Position numbers and translations under genes: made by a program | Assembly (NCBI RefSeq): GCF_900116865.1 | Contig: NZ_FPCD01000002.1 | Span: 248,001-312,000, forward strand | Direction: 5' to 3' | Source: Butyrivibrio sp. M55 | GTDB taxonomy: Bacteria; Bacillota; Clostridia; Lachnospirales; Lachnospiraceae | Length of the DNA stretch: 64,000 bases | The notes under the pieces: generated by a model | Told to the model about the DNA's origin: nothing | The model's input: the letters and a program-made list of their open reading frames with translations, nothing else | Databases searched by the model: none | In this document: piece by piece, positions 25,606 through 33,785 of the stretch | Position numbering within the stretch: position 1 is the first letter of the stretch | How the letters are laid out: each line of letters starts with the position of its first letter

Positions 25606-26082
25606 TTAAATGGTTAAATCGTTTTCCTGCTTGTATCTCACGGCCCTGTCGAAGACCCTTGCCAAGACTTTACTGAACAGTCCGGCGAAAAGAAATACAC
25701 CTGCGATAACCACGGCTGCCGGGGTGAAGTATACGAAACATCTAAGAAGTTTGATCCCGGTTATAATAAAAGCGTAAGTTCCCATGCGGTACAGGCTTTT
25801 TACATTCGCATCAACAAAACAGTTGTCATCGGTTACTGTTTTCATCATCTTTCGAAGTTCGTACAAAATGAGAAGAGCAGCAATGCCCGCGATCATGATA
25901 GAAACAAGCGCGTATCCGTAGTGATCGTTGATCGCACTGTATTCTGTGCTTTCACCTAAAGTGTAGATTGCCAGCTTAACTGCATGCTTTAGGAAAAAAG
26001 GAACTGTGACAATGACCACAAGCCCGAAATAAAAGCAAAGATCCAAGATGGCTTTAACGAAATTATTTAATCTGCTATCCAT
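25606..26082 (-). CDS. DUF2975 membrane protein
   Basis: Four hydrophobic segments in 158 residues (about 15-35, 55-80, 100-125 and 130-150), matching the DUF2975 family. The ATG at 26082 follows GGAGGATAAC; a longer frame from 26172 has no ribosome site. It is cotranscribed with the XRE regulator and the DUF4173 protein. DUF2975/XRE pairs may form a membrane-linked regulatory switch, but no function is proven. Confidence 0.85.
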   Translation of the reverse strand: MDSRLNNFVKAILDLCFYFGLVVIVTVPFFLKHAVKLAIYTLGESTEYSAINDHYGYALVSIMIAGIAALLILYELRKMMKTVTDDNCFVDANVKSLYRMGTYAFIITGIKLLRCFVYFTPAAVVIAGVFLFAGLFSKVLARVFDRAVRYKQENDLTI

Positions 26083-26308
26083 GTTATCCTCCAATTGTTT
26101 CACCAAGTACTTGTATAATTTTTTTATAACACGTTCCTTTTTGATTTGCAATATTTTTTTATTGAGAAACAATAAAAGTTTTTTGAGAGTCGAGAAAAAT
26201 AAGACGGGATTTGTAAAGCGGGATTCTTAATAAGAGCCCACCGTGAGCCGTTTTGGATATATAATAATTACATGGCGAAAGCTAATTTTTTTGATGAAGG
26301 AAAGAGAA

Positions 26309-27091
26309 ATGAAACTGATATTTATTAGGCACGGTGATCCGGACTATGAGATTGACGGGCTCACCGAGAAGGGGCAGAGAGAGGCACAGCTCCTTGCTGA
26401 GTACATAAAGAATTACAACATCGATGAGATCTATATGTCGCCTCTTGGAAGGGCGCAGAGGACTGCGGAGTATTCGCTTAAGGCACTTGGAAAAGAGGCG
26501 GTTACTTATGACTGGTTAAAAGAGTTCCCGGCTCAGTTTGATCCGAATCTTTCAGAGAGTGCAAGGCAGGCATATAAAACCGAGCTTAAGACAGATCCTG
26601 CGACAGGCAAATACGAGACGAGAATTTTGTGGGATATGCTTCCGTCGTATTATGGAGCTCATCCGGAGCTTTTTGACAAGGATGCGTGGAGAAATGCCGA
26701 ACCTGTTATATACAGCGACATGTGTAAGGTGTATGATTATGTAGTTTCGTCTTTTGATGAATTCTTGCGCAGGCAAGGGTATGAGAAAGACGGGCTGATA
26801 TTTAAGATAAATGAGAGTAATGACAAAGTTATAGCTTTTTTCTGCCACTATGGCATTACGTCTGTTCTTCTGTCATATCTATGGAATGTCTCACCTTTTG
26901 TTCCACTTCAGTTCATTGCACTTGCGCCGACTTCGGTTACGATCGTGGCTTCCGAAGAACGTGAGAAGGGGATAGGAACGTTCAGAACAATAGGCATGGG
27001 AGACATTACTCATCTTAATATCGCGGGGGAAGAACCTTCTTTTTCTGCAAGGTTCTGCGAAAGATACGAAAATAAAAATGAGAGGCACTGA
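26309..27091 (+). CDS. Histidine phosphatase (phosphoglycerate-mutase-like) protein
   Basis: Histidine phosphatase superfamily protein of 260 residues, start chosen at the ATG after AAGGAAAGAG. The catalytic RHG motif (IFIRHGDPDYE) is present at the N-terminus and the second His is in FFCHYGITS. SPLGRAQRTAEYS is the usual phosphate-pocket block. Length and divergence point to a phosphatase rather than a true glycolytic mutase; the substrate is unknown. It precedes rsmB by three bases, so it may be part of the same transcript. Confidence 0.88.
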   Translation: MKLIFIRHGDPDYEIDGLTEKGQREAQLLAEYIKNYNIDEIYMSPLGRAQRTAEYSLKALGKEAVTYDWLKEFPAQFDPNLSESARQAYKTELKTDPATGKYETRILWDMLPSYYGAHPELFDKDAWRNAEPVIYSDMCKVYDYVVSSFDEFLRRQGYEKDGLIFKINESNDKVIAFFCHYGITSVLLSYLWNVSPFVPLQFIALAPTSVTIVASEEREKGIGTFRTIGMGDITHLNIAGEEPSFSARFCERYENKNERH

Positions 27092-27094
27092 TAA

Positions 27095-28510
27095 ATGGTG
27101 AATATTAGGGAGATAGTACTTAACATTCTGATGGAGTACGACAAGGACGGCGGCAGGAAAACTACGCTTTTAAAGGATGCGCTTGAAAAATACGATTATC
27201 TTGAAACAAGAGACAAAGCGTTTATCAAAAGAGTGGTTGAGGGCTGCCTTGAGAGAAATATACAGATAGACTATGTTATAGATTCTTTTTCCAAGACAGA
27301 GGTAAAAAAGATGCAGCCTCTGATCAGAAGTCTTATAAGAATGGGAACGTACCAGATAATGTTTATGGACAGCATTCCCGACAGCGCAGCATGTAACGAG
27401 GCGGTTAAACTTGCGCAGAAGCATAAGTTTGCGGGACTCAAGGGTTTTGTGAACGGCGTTCTCAGAAATATTTCAAGGAATAAAGAAAATATTTCATATC
27501 CGGATAAAACGCAGAACGGGGGAGCAGACTATCTTTCGGTGCTCTATTCGGTTCCTGTCTGGCTTTGCAAGATGTGGCTTACTGAGTACGGCTTTGAAAG
27601 AACCGAAGGAATGCTTAAGTTCTTCCTTGAACCTCGCCCCACAGCCATCAGGTGCACAGTGGACCACAGGGACGGGGTTAGTGGACCATCCGATATGGAA
27701 ATTGCAACGGAAAATGCCAATAAGCTCAAGAAAGAGCTTGAGGATGCCGGAGTTGTTGTAAAAGAGAACCCGATCCTGCCATATGCTCTTGAACTTGAGA
27801 AGACTGATAACATTAAGTATCTTCCCGGATATGCGGAAGGAAGATTTGCGGTTCAGGACGTAAGTTCTATGCTTGTGACTGAGATTGCCGGTATTTTAAA
27901 AGGACATACAGTCATTGATGTATGTGCCGCTCCCGGTGGAAAGAGCATGCATGCGGCGCAGAAAGTCGGCGCGGACGGAAAGGTCTTTTCCCGAGACGTA
28001 TCGGTGTCCAAGAAAGAGCTTATTGCAGAGAATGCCGCCAGACTTGGACTTGATAACATCACGATAGAGGTCGTCGATGCCAAAATTCACGATGATAACA
28101 TGAAGAGAAATGCTGATTATCTCTATCTCGATGTTCCTTGCTCAGGACTTGGAATCATAGGAAGAAAGAGCGATATCAAGCATAATATCAAAAAAGAAAA
28201 ACTGACCGAACTTACCAAACTTCAGTGGGATATCGTAAAGTCTTGCTGGGACTATGTTAAGGTCGGCGGAACGCTTATGTATTCTACATGTACGGTAAAT
28301 AAGGCCGAGAATGAGCAGATGATCACAAGAATCTGCAACGAATTGCCTTTTGAGCCTGTGGATATCACAAATGTACTTCCGAAGTACATCCTTGAGAACG
28401 ATAAATACAACATAAAAGATACAGCAAAGAAGGGCTACATACAGCTTCTTCCCGGAGAATTCGGAACAGACGGGTTCTTCATTGCGAAGCTTAAGAGAGT
28501 GGTGAAATAA
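27095..28510 (+). CDS. rsmB: 16S rRNA (cytosine-967 C5)-methyltransferase RsmB
   Basis: Modifies C967 of 16S rRNA using S-adenosylmethionine. The 471-residue protein has an N-terminal NusB-like RNA-binding domain (about 1-140) and a C-terminal methyltransferase with VIDVCAAPGGKS (SAM loop), DVPCSGLGIIGRKSD and STCTVNKAEN, which holds the second of the two conserved cysteines. Between the domains, a stretch DHRDGVSGPSDM (about residues 190-201) is encoded by one copy of a dispersed repeat (GGGACGGGGTTA at 27669-27680) and looks inserted. Coupling with rlmN downstream is the usual Firmicute order. Confidence 0.95.
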   Translation: MVNIREIVLNILMEYDKDGGRKTTLLKDALEKYDYLETRDKAFIKRVVEGCLERNIQIDYVIDSFSKTEVKKMQPLIRSLIRMGTYQIMFMDSIPDSAACNEAVKLAQKHKFAGLKGFVNGVLRNISRNKENISYPDKTQNGGADYLSVLYSVPVWLCKMWLTEYGFERTEGMLKFFLEPRPTAIRCTVDHRDGVSGPSDMEIATENANKLKKELEDAGVVVKENPILPYALELEKTDNIKYLPGYAEGRFAVQDVSSMLVTEIAGILKGHTVIDVCAAPGGKSMHAAQKVGADGKVFSRDVSVSKKELIAENAARLGLDNITIEVVDAKIHDDNMKRNADYLYLDVPCSGLGIIGRKSDIKHNIKKEKLTELTKLQWDIVKSCWDYVKVGGTLMYSTCTVNKAENEQMITRICNELPFEPVDITNVLPKYILENDKYNIKDTAKKGYIQLLPGEFGTDGFFIAKLKRVVK

Positions 28511-28584
28511 AGCGTGCTTATATTTATGTGGTATTAAATTGTTTGACGATGCTGAAAGTTGATGATAGTATATTAAATGAAAAG

Positions 28585-28665
28585 GTGCTACCGGTAGACG
28601 GTTAGTCCCAAGATGAATAAACGTTGTGATAACCGCTTAGTTTCTCAGGCCAGGCGGTTATTTTT
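28585..28665 (+). ncRNA. Structured leader or small RNA with terminator upstream of rlmN
   Basis: After rsmB a segment with ACCGGTAGACGGTTAGTCCC is followed by ATAACCGC (28629-28636) and GCGGTTAT (28654-28661), an 8-base stem with a T-run. The strong terminator sits 90 bases before rlmN. The upstream part could form an alternative pairing: ACGGTTA at 28598-28604 can pair with TAACCGC, an antiterminator-like option. It matches no riboswitch class I recognise, so it may be just the rsmB terminator. Confidence 0.45.
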
Positions 28666-28757
28666 GTGTCTTGGAATCATGCTTTCCATGCATATAACCA
28701 AGACTATAAAAAGTCGCACACAGCGCAAGCACTGCGATAAGATTAATGGAAAGAATT

Positions 28758-29825
28758 ATGAGTGATTACATTTTAGGAAAAGAAAACAGAATAGATATAA
28801 AGTCGCTTAATTTTGATGAACTTACAACATTCATCAAGGAAATCGGTGAGCCTACGTTCAGAGCTAAGCAGCTCTATGACTGGATGCATGTGAAACAGGT
28901 AAGAAGCTGTGACGAGATGAAGAATATCCCGAAATCTTTGAAAGAAAAAATTCTTGAAAAGTGTACGTACACATCGCATGATATTGTGCAGGTTCAGGAA
29001 TCTAAGATTGACGGTACCAAGAAATTCTTGTTTGGATTGTCGGACGGAAACGTTATAGAGAGCGTTTTCATGAAGTACAAGTTTGGTAACAGCGTTTGCG
29101 TATCATCTCAGGTTGGATGCAGGATGGGATGCAGGTTCTGCGCGTCGACAATTGACGGCGTTGTGCGAAATCTTTTGCCCTCGGAGATACTTGATCAGAT
29201 ATACGCGATAGCATGTTACACAGGGGAAAAGATATCCAGAGTCGTTGTCATGGGTAGCGGAGAGCCGCTTGATAACTATGATAATCTGCTTAAGTTCATT
29301 GAGCTTCTTTCAGATGAGCATGGAATGAATCTCGGGCAGCGCAATCTCACGGTATCTACATGTGGTATCGTGCCAAAAATCTTGGAACTTGCGGAAAAGA
29401 AATTGTCCATAAATCTGGCACTTTCTCTTCATGCATCCAATAACGACAAGCGAAAAGAGCTAATGCCCATCGCGAACAAGTATGAGATTCACGAAGTTTT
29501 GAATGCCTGCAAGACCTATTTTGACAAGACGGGAAGACAGCTTACTTTTGAGTATTCACTTGTTGCGGGAGTTAATGATTCTGACGAGGATGCGGTTGAA
29601 CTATCTACGCTCTTGTCGGGGCTTAACTGCGTTGTAAACCTTATTCCTGTGAATCCGATAAAAGAAAGAGATTTCAAACCTACTGATCGTTCTCATGCGG
29701 TTAAGTTTAAGGAAAAGCTTGAAAAGAGCAGGATAAATGCGACAATTCGAAGAGAGATGGGCAGGGACATAGACGGAGCCTGTGGCCAGCTCAGAAGAAG
29801 ATATGTCGGGGAGAAGAGACAGTAA
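28758..29825 (+). CDS. rlmN: 23S rRNA (adenine-2503 C2)-methyltransferase RlmN
   Basis: Radical SAM enzyme that methylates A2503 of 23S rRNA (and some tRNAs). The three-Cys cluster motif CRMGCRFCAS and the C-terminal catalytic Cys in DIDGACGQLRRRY are both present; VVVMGSGEPLDNYDN matches the family. An ATG at 28746 is also possible, giving four more residues; 28758 was chosen because GGAAAG lies five bases upstream. Normal length (355 residues). Confidence 0.95.
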   Translation: MSDYILGKENRIDIKSLNFDELTTFIKEIGEPTFRAKQLYDWMHVKQVRSCDEMKNIPKSLKEKILEKCTYTSHDIVQVQESKIDGTKKFLFGLSDGNVIESVFMKYKFGNSVCVSSQVGCRMGCRFCASTIDGVVRNLLPSEILDQIYAIACYTGEKISRVVVMGSGEPLDNYDNLLKFIELLSDEHGMNLGQRNLTVSTCGIVPKILELAEKKLSINLALSLHASNNDKRKELMPIANKYEIHEVLNACKTYFDKTGRQLTFEYSLVAGVNDSDEDAVELSTLLSGLNCVVNLIPVNPIKERDFKPTDRSHAVKFKEKLEKSRINATIRREMGRDIDGACGQLRRRYVGEKRQ

Positions 29826-29889
29826 TTTTCCTATATTGAAAATGAACATCTTCCTCAAGATGGTCTGCGTTGTGTTCATTTATAGCATA

Positions 29890-30180
29890 TTTCAGCAAAA
29901 TGAGTCTTTAATGAAGGCTTTTATTCTGCCACTTTTTTTATTTTGCCCATAAAGGCAGTTGATTTTTGGGGTGTTATTCTGCCTATATCAAGACAGCTGA
30001 GAATATAGGCATTTGAATTATGAATTAGGTTAATGCCTATATGAAGGTGTTGAAGAATAGAGGCAGCTGATTTTTAAGTAATCTTTCTGCCTCTATTGTT
30101 ATAAACACTTAGAGAGGCAGAAAGACATTGGCAAAATAAACTGCCTATATCGATAAGATGAGGGTTAGGGGCAGAACAGA
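29890..30180. repeat. Palindrome-rich spacer with repeated GGCAG/CTGCC hairpins
   Basis: This 430-base gap after rlmN (29826-30255) holds no gene. It has several inverted repeats. ATAGAGGCAG at about 30057 pairs with CTGCCTCTAT at about 30088, and TGCCTATAT at 29989 pairs with ATATAGGCA at 30003. GGCAGyTGATTTTT followed by TTCTGCC occurs twice, near 29954 and 30061. The copies look like decayed relatives of one element. A cluster of transcription terminators or a REP-like array is possible. Confidence 0.6.
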
Positions 30181-30255
30181 ATATAATTAAAATACACTTC
30201 CGCTTATGCATAATAGTGCTCAGACACTTGTTTTTTATTGAATAGCGAAATGTTT

Positions 30256-31128
30256 TTACCCCTTGAAATCGATTGTGGTGCCGACGGTGCGCTCGGAAGC
30301 GGCCATGATCTTGTTTGAGGAGCTGTTGTAAGAGTAGGTCTGTACTTTGGAAAGAAGCTCTTCCATTGAATCAGCTTCGAACATAACATATTTCTCATCA
30401 TTGACTTCATCAATATCATTATCAGATTTGCTCTTATCAGGTTCAGCTTTTTCGGCTTTTTTGTCCTTTGCCTTCTGAATATGATCTTCGCGGGCTTCTT
30501 TTTCGGCTTCTTTCTTTTCCTTTGCTTTCTCAGCTTTCTTTTCTGCGGCCTTCTTCTCGATGCGCTTCTTCTGCAGATCCAGAGAATCACTAACTGTAGC
30601 AAAGAAACTCTCTTTTCCGTTTGAATCGACGGACATTCCGAAATTCTTTATGTTTGCTCCGCTGCTTGTAAGGCCCATCTTTGCCTGTAACATTTTTGCC
30701 TGAGATGAAGCGATGATACCTTCATATTTCTTGCGGAAATCCTCGTCGGTAGCCATCCTCTCGAGTTTTTCTTCATCTATAAGAACCACCATCTTGTTGG
30801 CATTGCCGTACGCGGCAGCATTCTGCTGAACCTGCGCTTTCATATCCTTACTGACGGTGATGAATTCCATGTTGTGATATTTTGCTTTGAGTTTATCAAG
30901 GTAATCTTTAGCCTTATCTGAAAGCTCCACGTTTCCGATAGTCATGCCGTAATCGGTCATAGAGGGAACGAGTGAACTCTTGGTATCTATCGGGCTCCAT
31001 GACTTTAACTCGGTTTTTGCTGGCTGGGATGATTTAGCGGCATTTGCCTGATTGTTTTTATTTGTATAAGAAGTTTTATTGATTTCCGAGCTTCCTCCGG
31101 ATGAGGAAATACTGTTAATTCCTGACAT
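30256..31128 (-). CDS. Lysine/alanine/glutamate-rich protein of unknown function
   Basis: A 290-residue soluble protein with no recognised catalytic motif. A Ser/Asn-rich N-terminus (about 1-50) precedes a globular-looking middle part (about 60-195) and a strongly charged Lys/Glu/Ala stretch (about 200-240, likely a long helix or coiled coil) before a short conserved-looking tail. It may belong to the DUF6033 type of Lachnospiraceae proteins, a weak recollection only. The ATG at 31128 follows CAAGGAGGT. It is the only leftward gene between rlmN and mgsA and sits in the middle of the split housekeeping cluster. Confidence 0.7.
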   Translation of the reverse strand: MSGINSISSSGGSSEINKTSYTNKNNQANAAKSSQPAKTELKSWSPIDTKSSLVPSMTDYGMTIGNVELSDKAKDYLDKLKAKYHNMEFITVSKDMKAQVQQNAAAYGNANKMVVLIDEEKLERMATDEDFRKKYEGIIASSQAKMLQAKMGLTSSGANIKNFGMSVDSNGKESFFATVSDSLDLQKKRIEKKAAEKKAEKAKEKKEAEKEAREDHIQKAKDKKAEKAEPDKSKSDNDIDEVNDEKYVMFEADSMEELLSKVQTYSYNSSSNKIMAASERTVGTTIDFKG

Positions 31129-31370
31129 ATTCTTTTTACCTCCTTGTAAAAAACGCTCCGGTAAATTGTCATAAAACATAGAGCGTATCAGTGCTGACAT
31201 CCGTTTCAAATACAATGAGCGAATACTTACCCATTTCTTATTTTTATTATCGACGGAAGCGTTTGGTATATGAAGAGGAAAAGTATAAAATAAATATAAA
31301 AATTGCCTTGTTCATAGTTTTTCTGAATGTTATATTCAAAAATAAATAGGTTGGATGGGAGTGTTTATCA

Positions 31371-31712
31371 ATGGTCGGAAACTACAAAGTAGTCACATTA
31401 TGCGGAAGTACACGTTTTAAGAACGAATTTATGGAAGCTCAGAAGAAACTGACATTGGATGGAAAAATCGTTATCAGCGTAGGGCTTTTTGGCCATTCAG
31501 GTGATAAAGAAGTTTGGGAAAGCATGGACGAGGGAACACTTACAAAGACAAAAGAAATGCTTGATGATATGCATAAGAGAAAGATAGATATGGCTGATGA
31601 GATTTTTGTGATAAATGTCGGAGGCTATATCGGAGACAGCACAAGATCAGAGATTGAATATGCAAAAGAACATGGAAAGACCATTTCATATCTGGAAGGA
31701 GAAAAACTATGA
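31371..31712 (+). CDS. Nucleoside 2-deoxyribosyltransferase-like protein
   Basis: Short Rossmann-like protein of 113 residues with VTLCGSTRFKNEFMEA at the N-terminus and GGYIGDSTRSEIEYAKEHGK near the end. These are typical of the nucleoside deoxyribosyltransferase-like/DUF4406 group, whose members occur in phages and bacteria. The Glu in the STRSEIEYA block fits the usual catalytic position, but the substrate is unknown. It overlaps the start of the nitroreductase gene by four bases (ATGA), so the two are translationally coupled. Confidence 0.75.
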   Translation: MVGNYKVVTLCGSTRFKNEFMEAQKKLTLDGKIVISVGLFGHSGDKEVWESMDEGTLTKTKEMLDDMHKRKIDMADEIFVINVGGYIGDSTRSEIEYAKEHGKTISYLEGEKL

Positions 31713-32362
31713 CAGAGATCGAAGCAATCAAGGCCAGACATTCGGTTAGAAGTTATAAGCGGGGCATGATCGAGCCGGAGAAGGTTATTCAGCTAAGGGC
31801 GAAGATAGCAGAGCTTAATGCTGAAGGCGGACTGCGCATGCAGTTTATTGAAGATGCGGGAAATACATATAATAAGCTCTTGAACAGGGCTATGGGACTT
31901 GGCTCGGCGCCGAGTGTTATCGCATGTGTCGGTAAAGATGCGGCGGATCTGGAGACTAGGATTGGTTACTACGGCGAGAAGCTGGTTCTTTTTGCACAGA
32001 GTCTGGGACTAAACACTTGCTGGACCGGAACTTTTAATCACAAGACGATACCTGCCGAGGTCGCTCCCGATGAAAAGCTTGTTATAGCTATTGCCATAGG
32101 CTATGGCAAGGATCAGGGCAAGGCGCGCAAGTCTAAGACTGCGGAGCAGATTGTTGAGGCAGCAGGAGAGCGTCCCGATTGGTTTGATAAAGGTGTTGAG
32201 CTGGCTCTTTTGGCCCCAACTGCGATAAATCAGCAGAAGTTTGCGATTAAGCTTACGGATGGTGAAAATGTTGAATTTGTCGATAAGGGTGGCCCATACA
32301 GCAAGATAGATATCGGTATCGTAAAGTGCCATTTTGAAATCGGTTCGGGGAGAAAGTTCTGA
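31709..32362 (+). CDS. Nitroreductase-family protein
   Basis: FMN-type oxidoreductase of 217 residues with ARHSVRSYKRG (FMN-binding start), YYGEKLVLFAQSLGLNTCW and IAIAIGYGKDQGKARKSK. It resembles the nitroreductase at 10467 over its whole length (same LAPTAINQQ/LQAPTAMNKQ and C-terminal IDIGIVKCHFEIG/IDKGILKYSFELG blocks), so the two are probably paralogues. It is coupled to the deoxyribosyltransferase-like gene. Substrate unknown. Confidence 0.88.
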   Translation: MTEIEAIKARHSVRSYKRGMIEPEKVIQLRAKIAELNAEGGLRMQFIEDAGNTYNKLLNRAMGLGSAPSVIACVGKDAADLETRIGYYGEKLVLFAQSLGLNTCWTGTFNHKTIPAEVAPDEKLVIAIAIGYGKDQGKARKSKTAEQIVEAAGERPDWFDKGVELALLAPTAINQQKFAIKLTDGENVEFVDKGGPYSKIDIGIVKCHFEIGSGRKF

Positions 32363-32491
32363 TTATTTCTGGGGTTGACGAAATATCGAAACTTAAAAAA
32401 ATTCCGATTATGAGTTAGAATAGAACTCAAGTGATTGGAAAGAAAAGGAAAGGAGTAATGGTCATTTTCGGATGACCATGATAACAGGGGA

Positions 32492-32770
32492 ATGGACAAG
32501 AAAAAGATAGCAACAATAGTGGAGATAGTACCGATAGTATCGGCAGTTTTGAATTTTATCTTTTTATATGCTTTTGAGGACTCAAACTTAATAAGAGCAT
32601 TAAATTCAATTACAATGTTTTTTGCATTTTTTGGCTTTGTGTTCTTTTTTGTGGGACGTTCATTGGGAAAAGGCGACAAGACTGTAAAGATCTTAGGTAT
32701 ATTTGATATATTTGCGACGGTATCGGTTATAGCGATATATATTTTGGCATTCCTTGCGATGGCAATGTAA
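32492..32770 (+). CDS. Small three-helix membrane protein
   Basis: A 92-residue protein of unknown function with hydrophobic segments at about 7-28, 38-58 and 68-91, a charged loop SLGKGDKTVK between the last two, and no motif I recognise. AGGGG precedes the ATG. It stands alone between the nitroreductase gene and the PP2C/kinase operon. Confidence 0.7.
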   Translation: MDKKKIATIVEIVPIVSAVLNFIFLYAFEDSNLIRALNSITMFFAFFGFVFFFVGRSLGKGDKTVKILGIFDIFATVSVIAIYILAFLAMAM

Positions 32771-32864
32771 AAGTGATCGCGCTCGATACATAAAAATGGG
32801 GATATAAAGGCATTTGATGACTAAAATATGAAAAGATTGCAAATACAATATCAAACACTTATAA

Positions 32865-32893
32865 TTGCTAAAGACTATAAAGTTGGTTATAAT
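32865..32893 (+). promoter_or_regulatory. Promoter of the PP2C-PASTA kinase-rsgA operon
   Basis: TTGCTA at 32865-32870 is followed by a 17-base spacer and a consensus TATAAT at 32888-32893. The leader downstream (about 125 bases) contains the RBS-ATG-TAG unit described under findings. Confidence 0.7.
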
Positions 32894-33023
32894 TAGGAGT
32901 GAAATGAGCAGGGATGTTTATAGCGCCTGTAAACTACTTTGCAGGAAGCTTTTGGAGGAGAAAATGTAGTACCTGCTTATTTTGTATGTGTATGATGAAA
33001 AAGGGTTTGTGGAGGATGTTGGT

Positions 33024-33785
33024 TTGTTAAAGACTTTTTCCGTGACGGATATTGGAAAGAAGCGAAAGCTTAATCAGGATTATATCTTTTCCTCAGACAG
33101 AAAAATCGGTAATCTTTCCAATGTGTTTATTGTTGCGGACGGCATGGGAGGTCACAACGCAGGTGACTATGCGTCCAGGTATACGGTTGACACAATGGTA
33201 GAAGAGATAGAGAAGTCTTTTGAACAGAGTCCTGTTAAGATTCTGGAGAACGCGATTAAGATAGCGAATCGCAACCTCAGAGAAAAAGCGGCAGAAAACC
33301 CGTCGCTCTTTGGTATGGGAACAACGGTTGTCGCATGTACGGTTATCGGCAGGTATTTGCAAGTAGCGAATGTCGGTGACAGCAGGCTCTACGTCATCAA
33401 TGATAAAATCACCCAGATAACAAGAGACCATTCCCTTGTGGAAGAGATGGTCAGAATGGGCGGAATTGATAGAGAAACTGCTCGGACACATCTTGATAAA
33501 AATATTATCACGAGGGCAATCGGTGCCACGGAAACTGTAGACATCGATTTTTTTACAGTGGAACTTAATCGAGGGGATATCGTCCTTATGTGCTCGGACG
33601 GTCTCACGAATATGCTTGAAGATGAAGAAATCCGCATGATTGTCAGCGGTCAGCGAGACATTATAGAGAAGGCCCAGAAGCTGGTTGTCGCGGCAAATAA
33701 TAACGGAGGCAAGGATAATATAGCAGTTATCCTGATAGAACCCTTTGCCGATGAACCCACTCGCGATGGAGGACTGAATGATTAA
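33024..33785 (+). CDS. PP2C-family protein serine/threonine phosphatase
   Basis: Metal-dependent phosphatase (Stp/PrpC type) that reverses the neighbouring kinase. Motifs: NQDYIF, VADGMGGHNAGDYASR, VANVGDSRLYVI, TRDHSLVEEMVRMG and CSDGLTNML, with the Asp metal ligands present. The start is probably TTG at 33024, eight bases after GGAGG, giving 253 residues. A GTG at 32982 would add 14 residues but lacks a ribosome site. It overlaps the kinase gene by eight bases. The phosphatase-kinase-rsgA order is common in Firmicutes. Confidence 0.93.
   Translation: MLKTFSVTDIGKKRKLNQDYIFSSDRKIGNLSNVFIVADGMGGHNAGDYASRYTVDTMVEEIEKSFEQSPVKILENAIKIANRNLREKAAENPSLFGMGTTVVACTVIGRYLQVANVGDSRLYVINDKITQITRDHSLVEEMVRMGGIDRETARTHLDKNIITRAIGATETVDIDFFTVELNRGDIVLMCSDGLTNMLEDEEIRMIVSGQRDIIEKAQKLVVAANNNGGKDNIAVILIEPFADEPTRDGGLND

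Noticed and set aside
30204-30602. A 132-codon leftward frame rich in Arg/Lys
   Set aside because: It is a frame-shifted shadow of the Lys/Glu-rich stretch of the gene at 30256.
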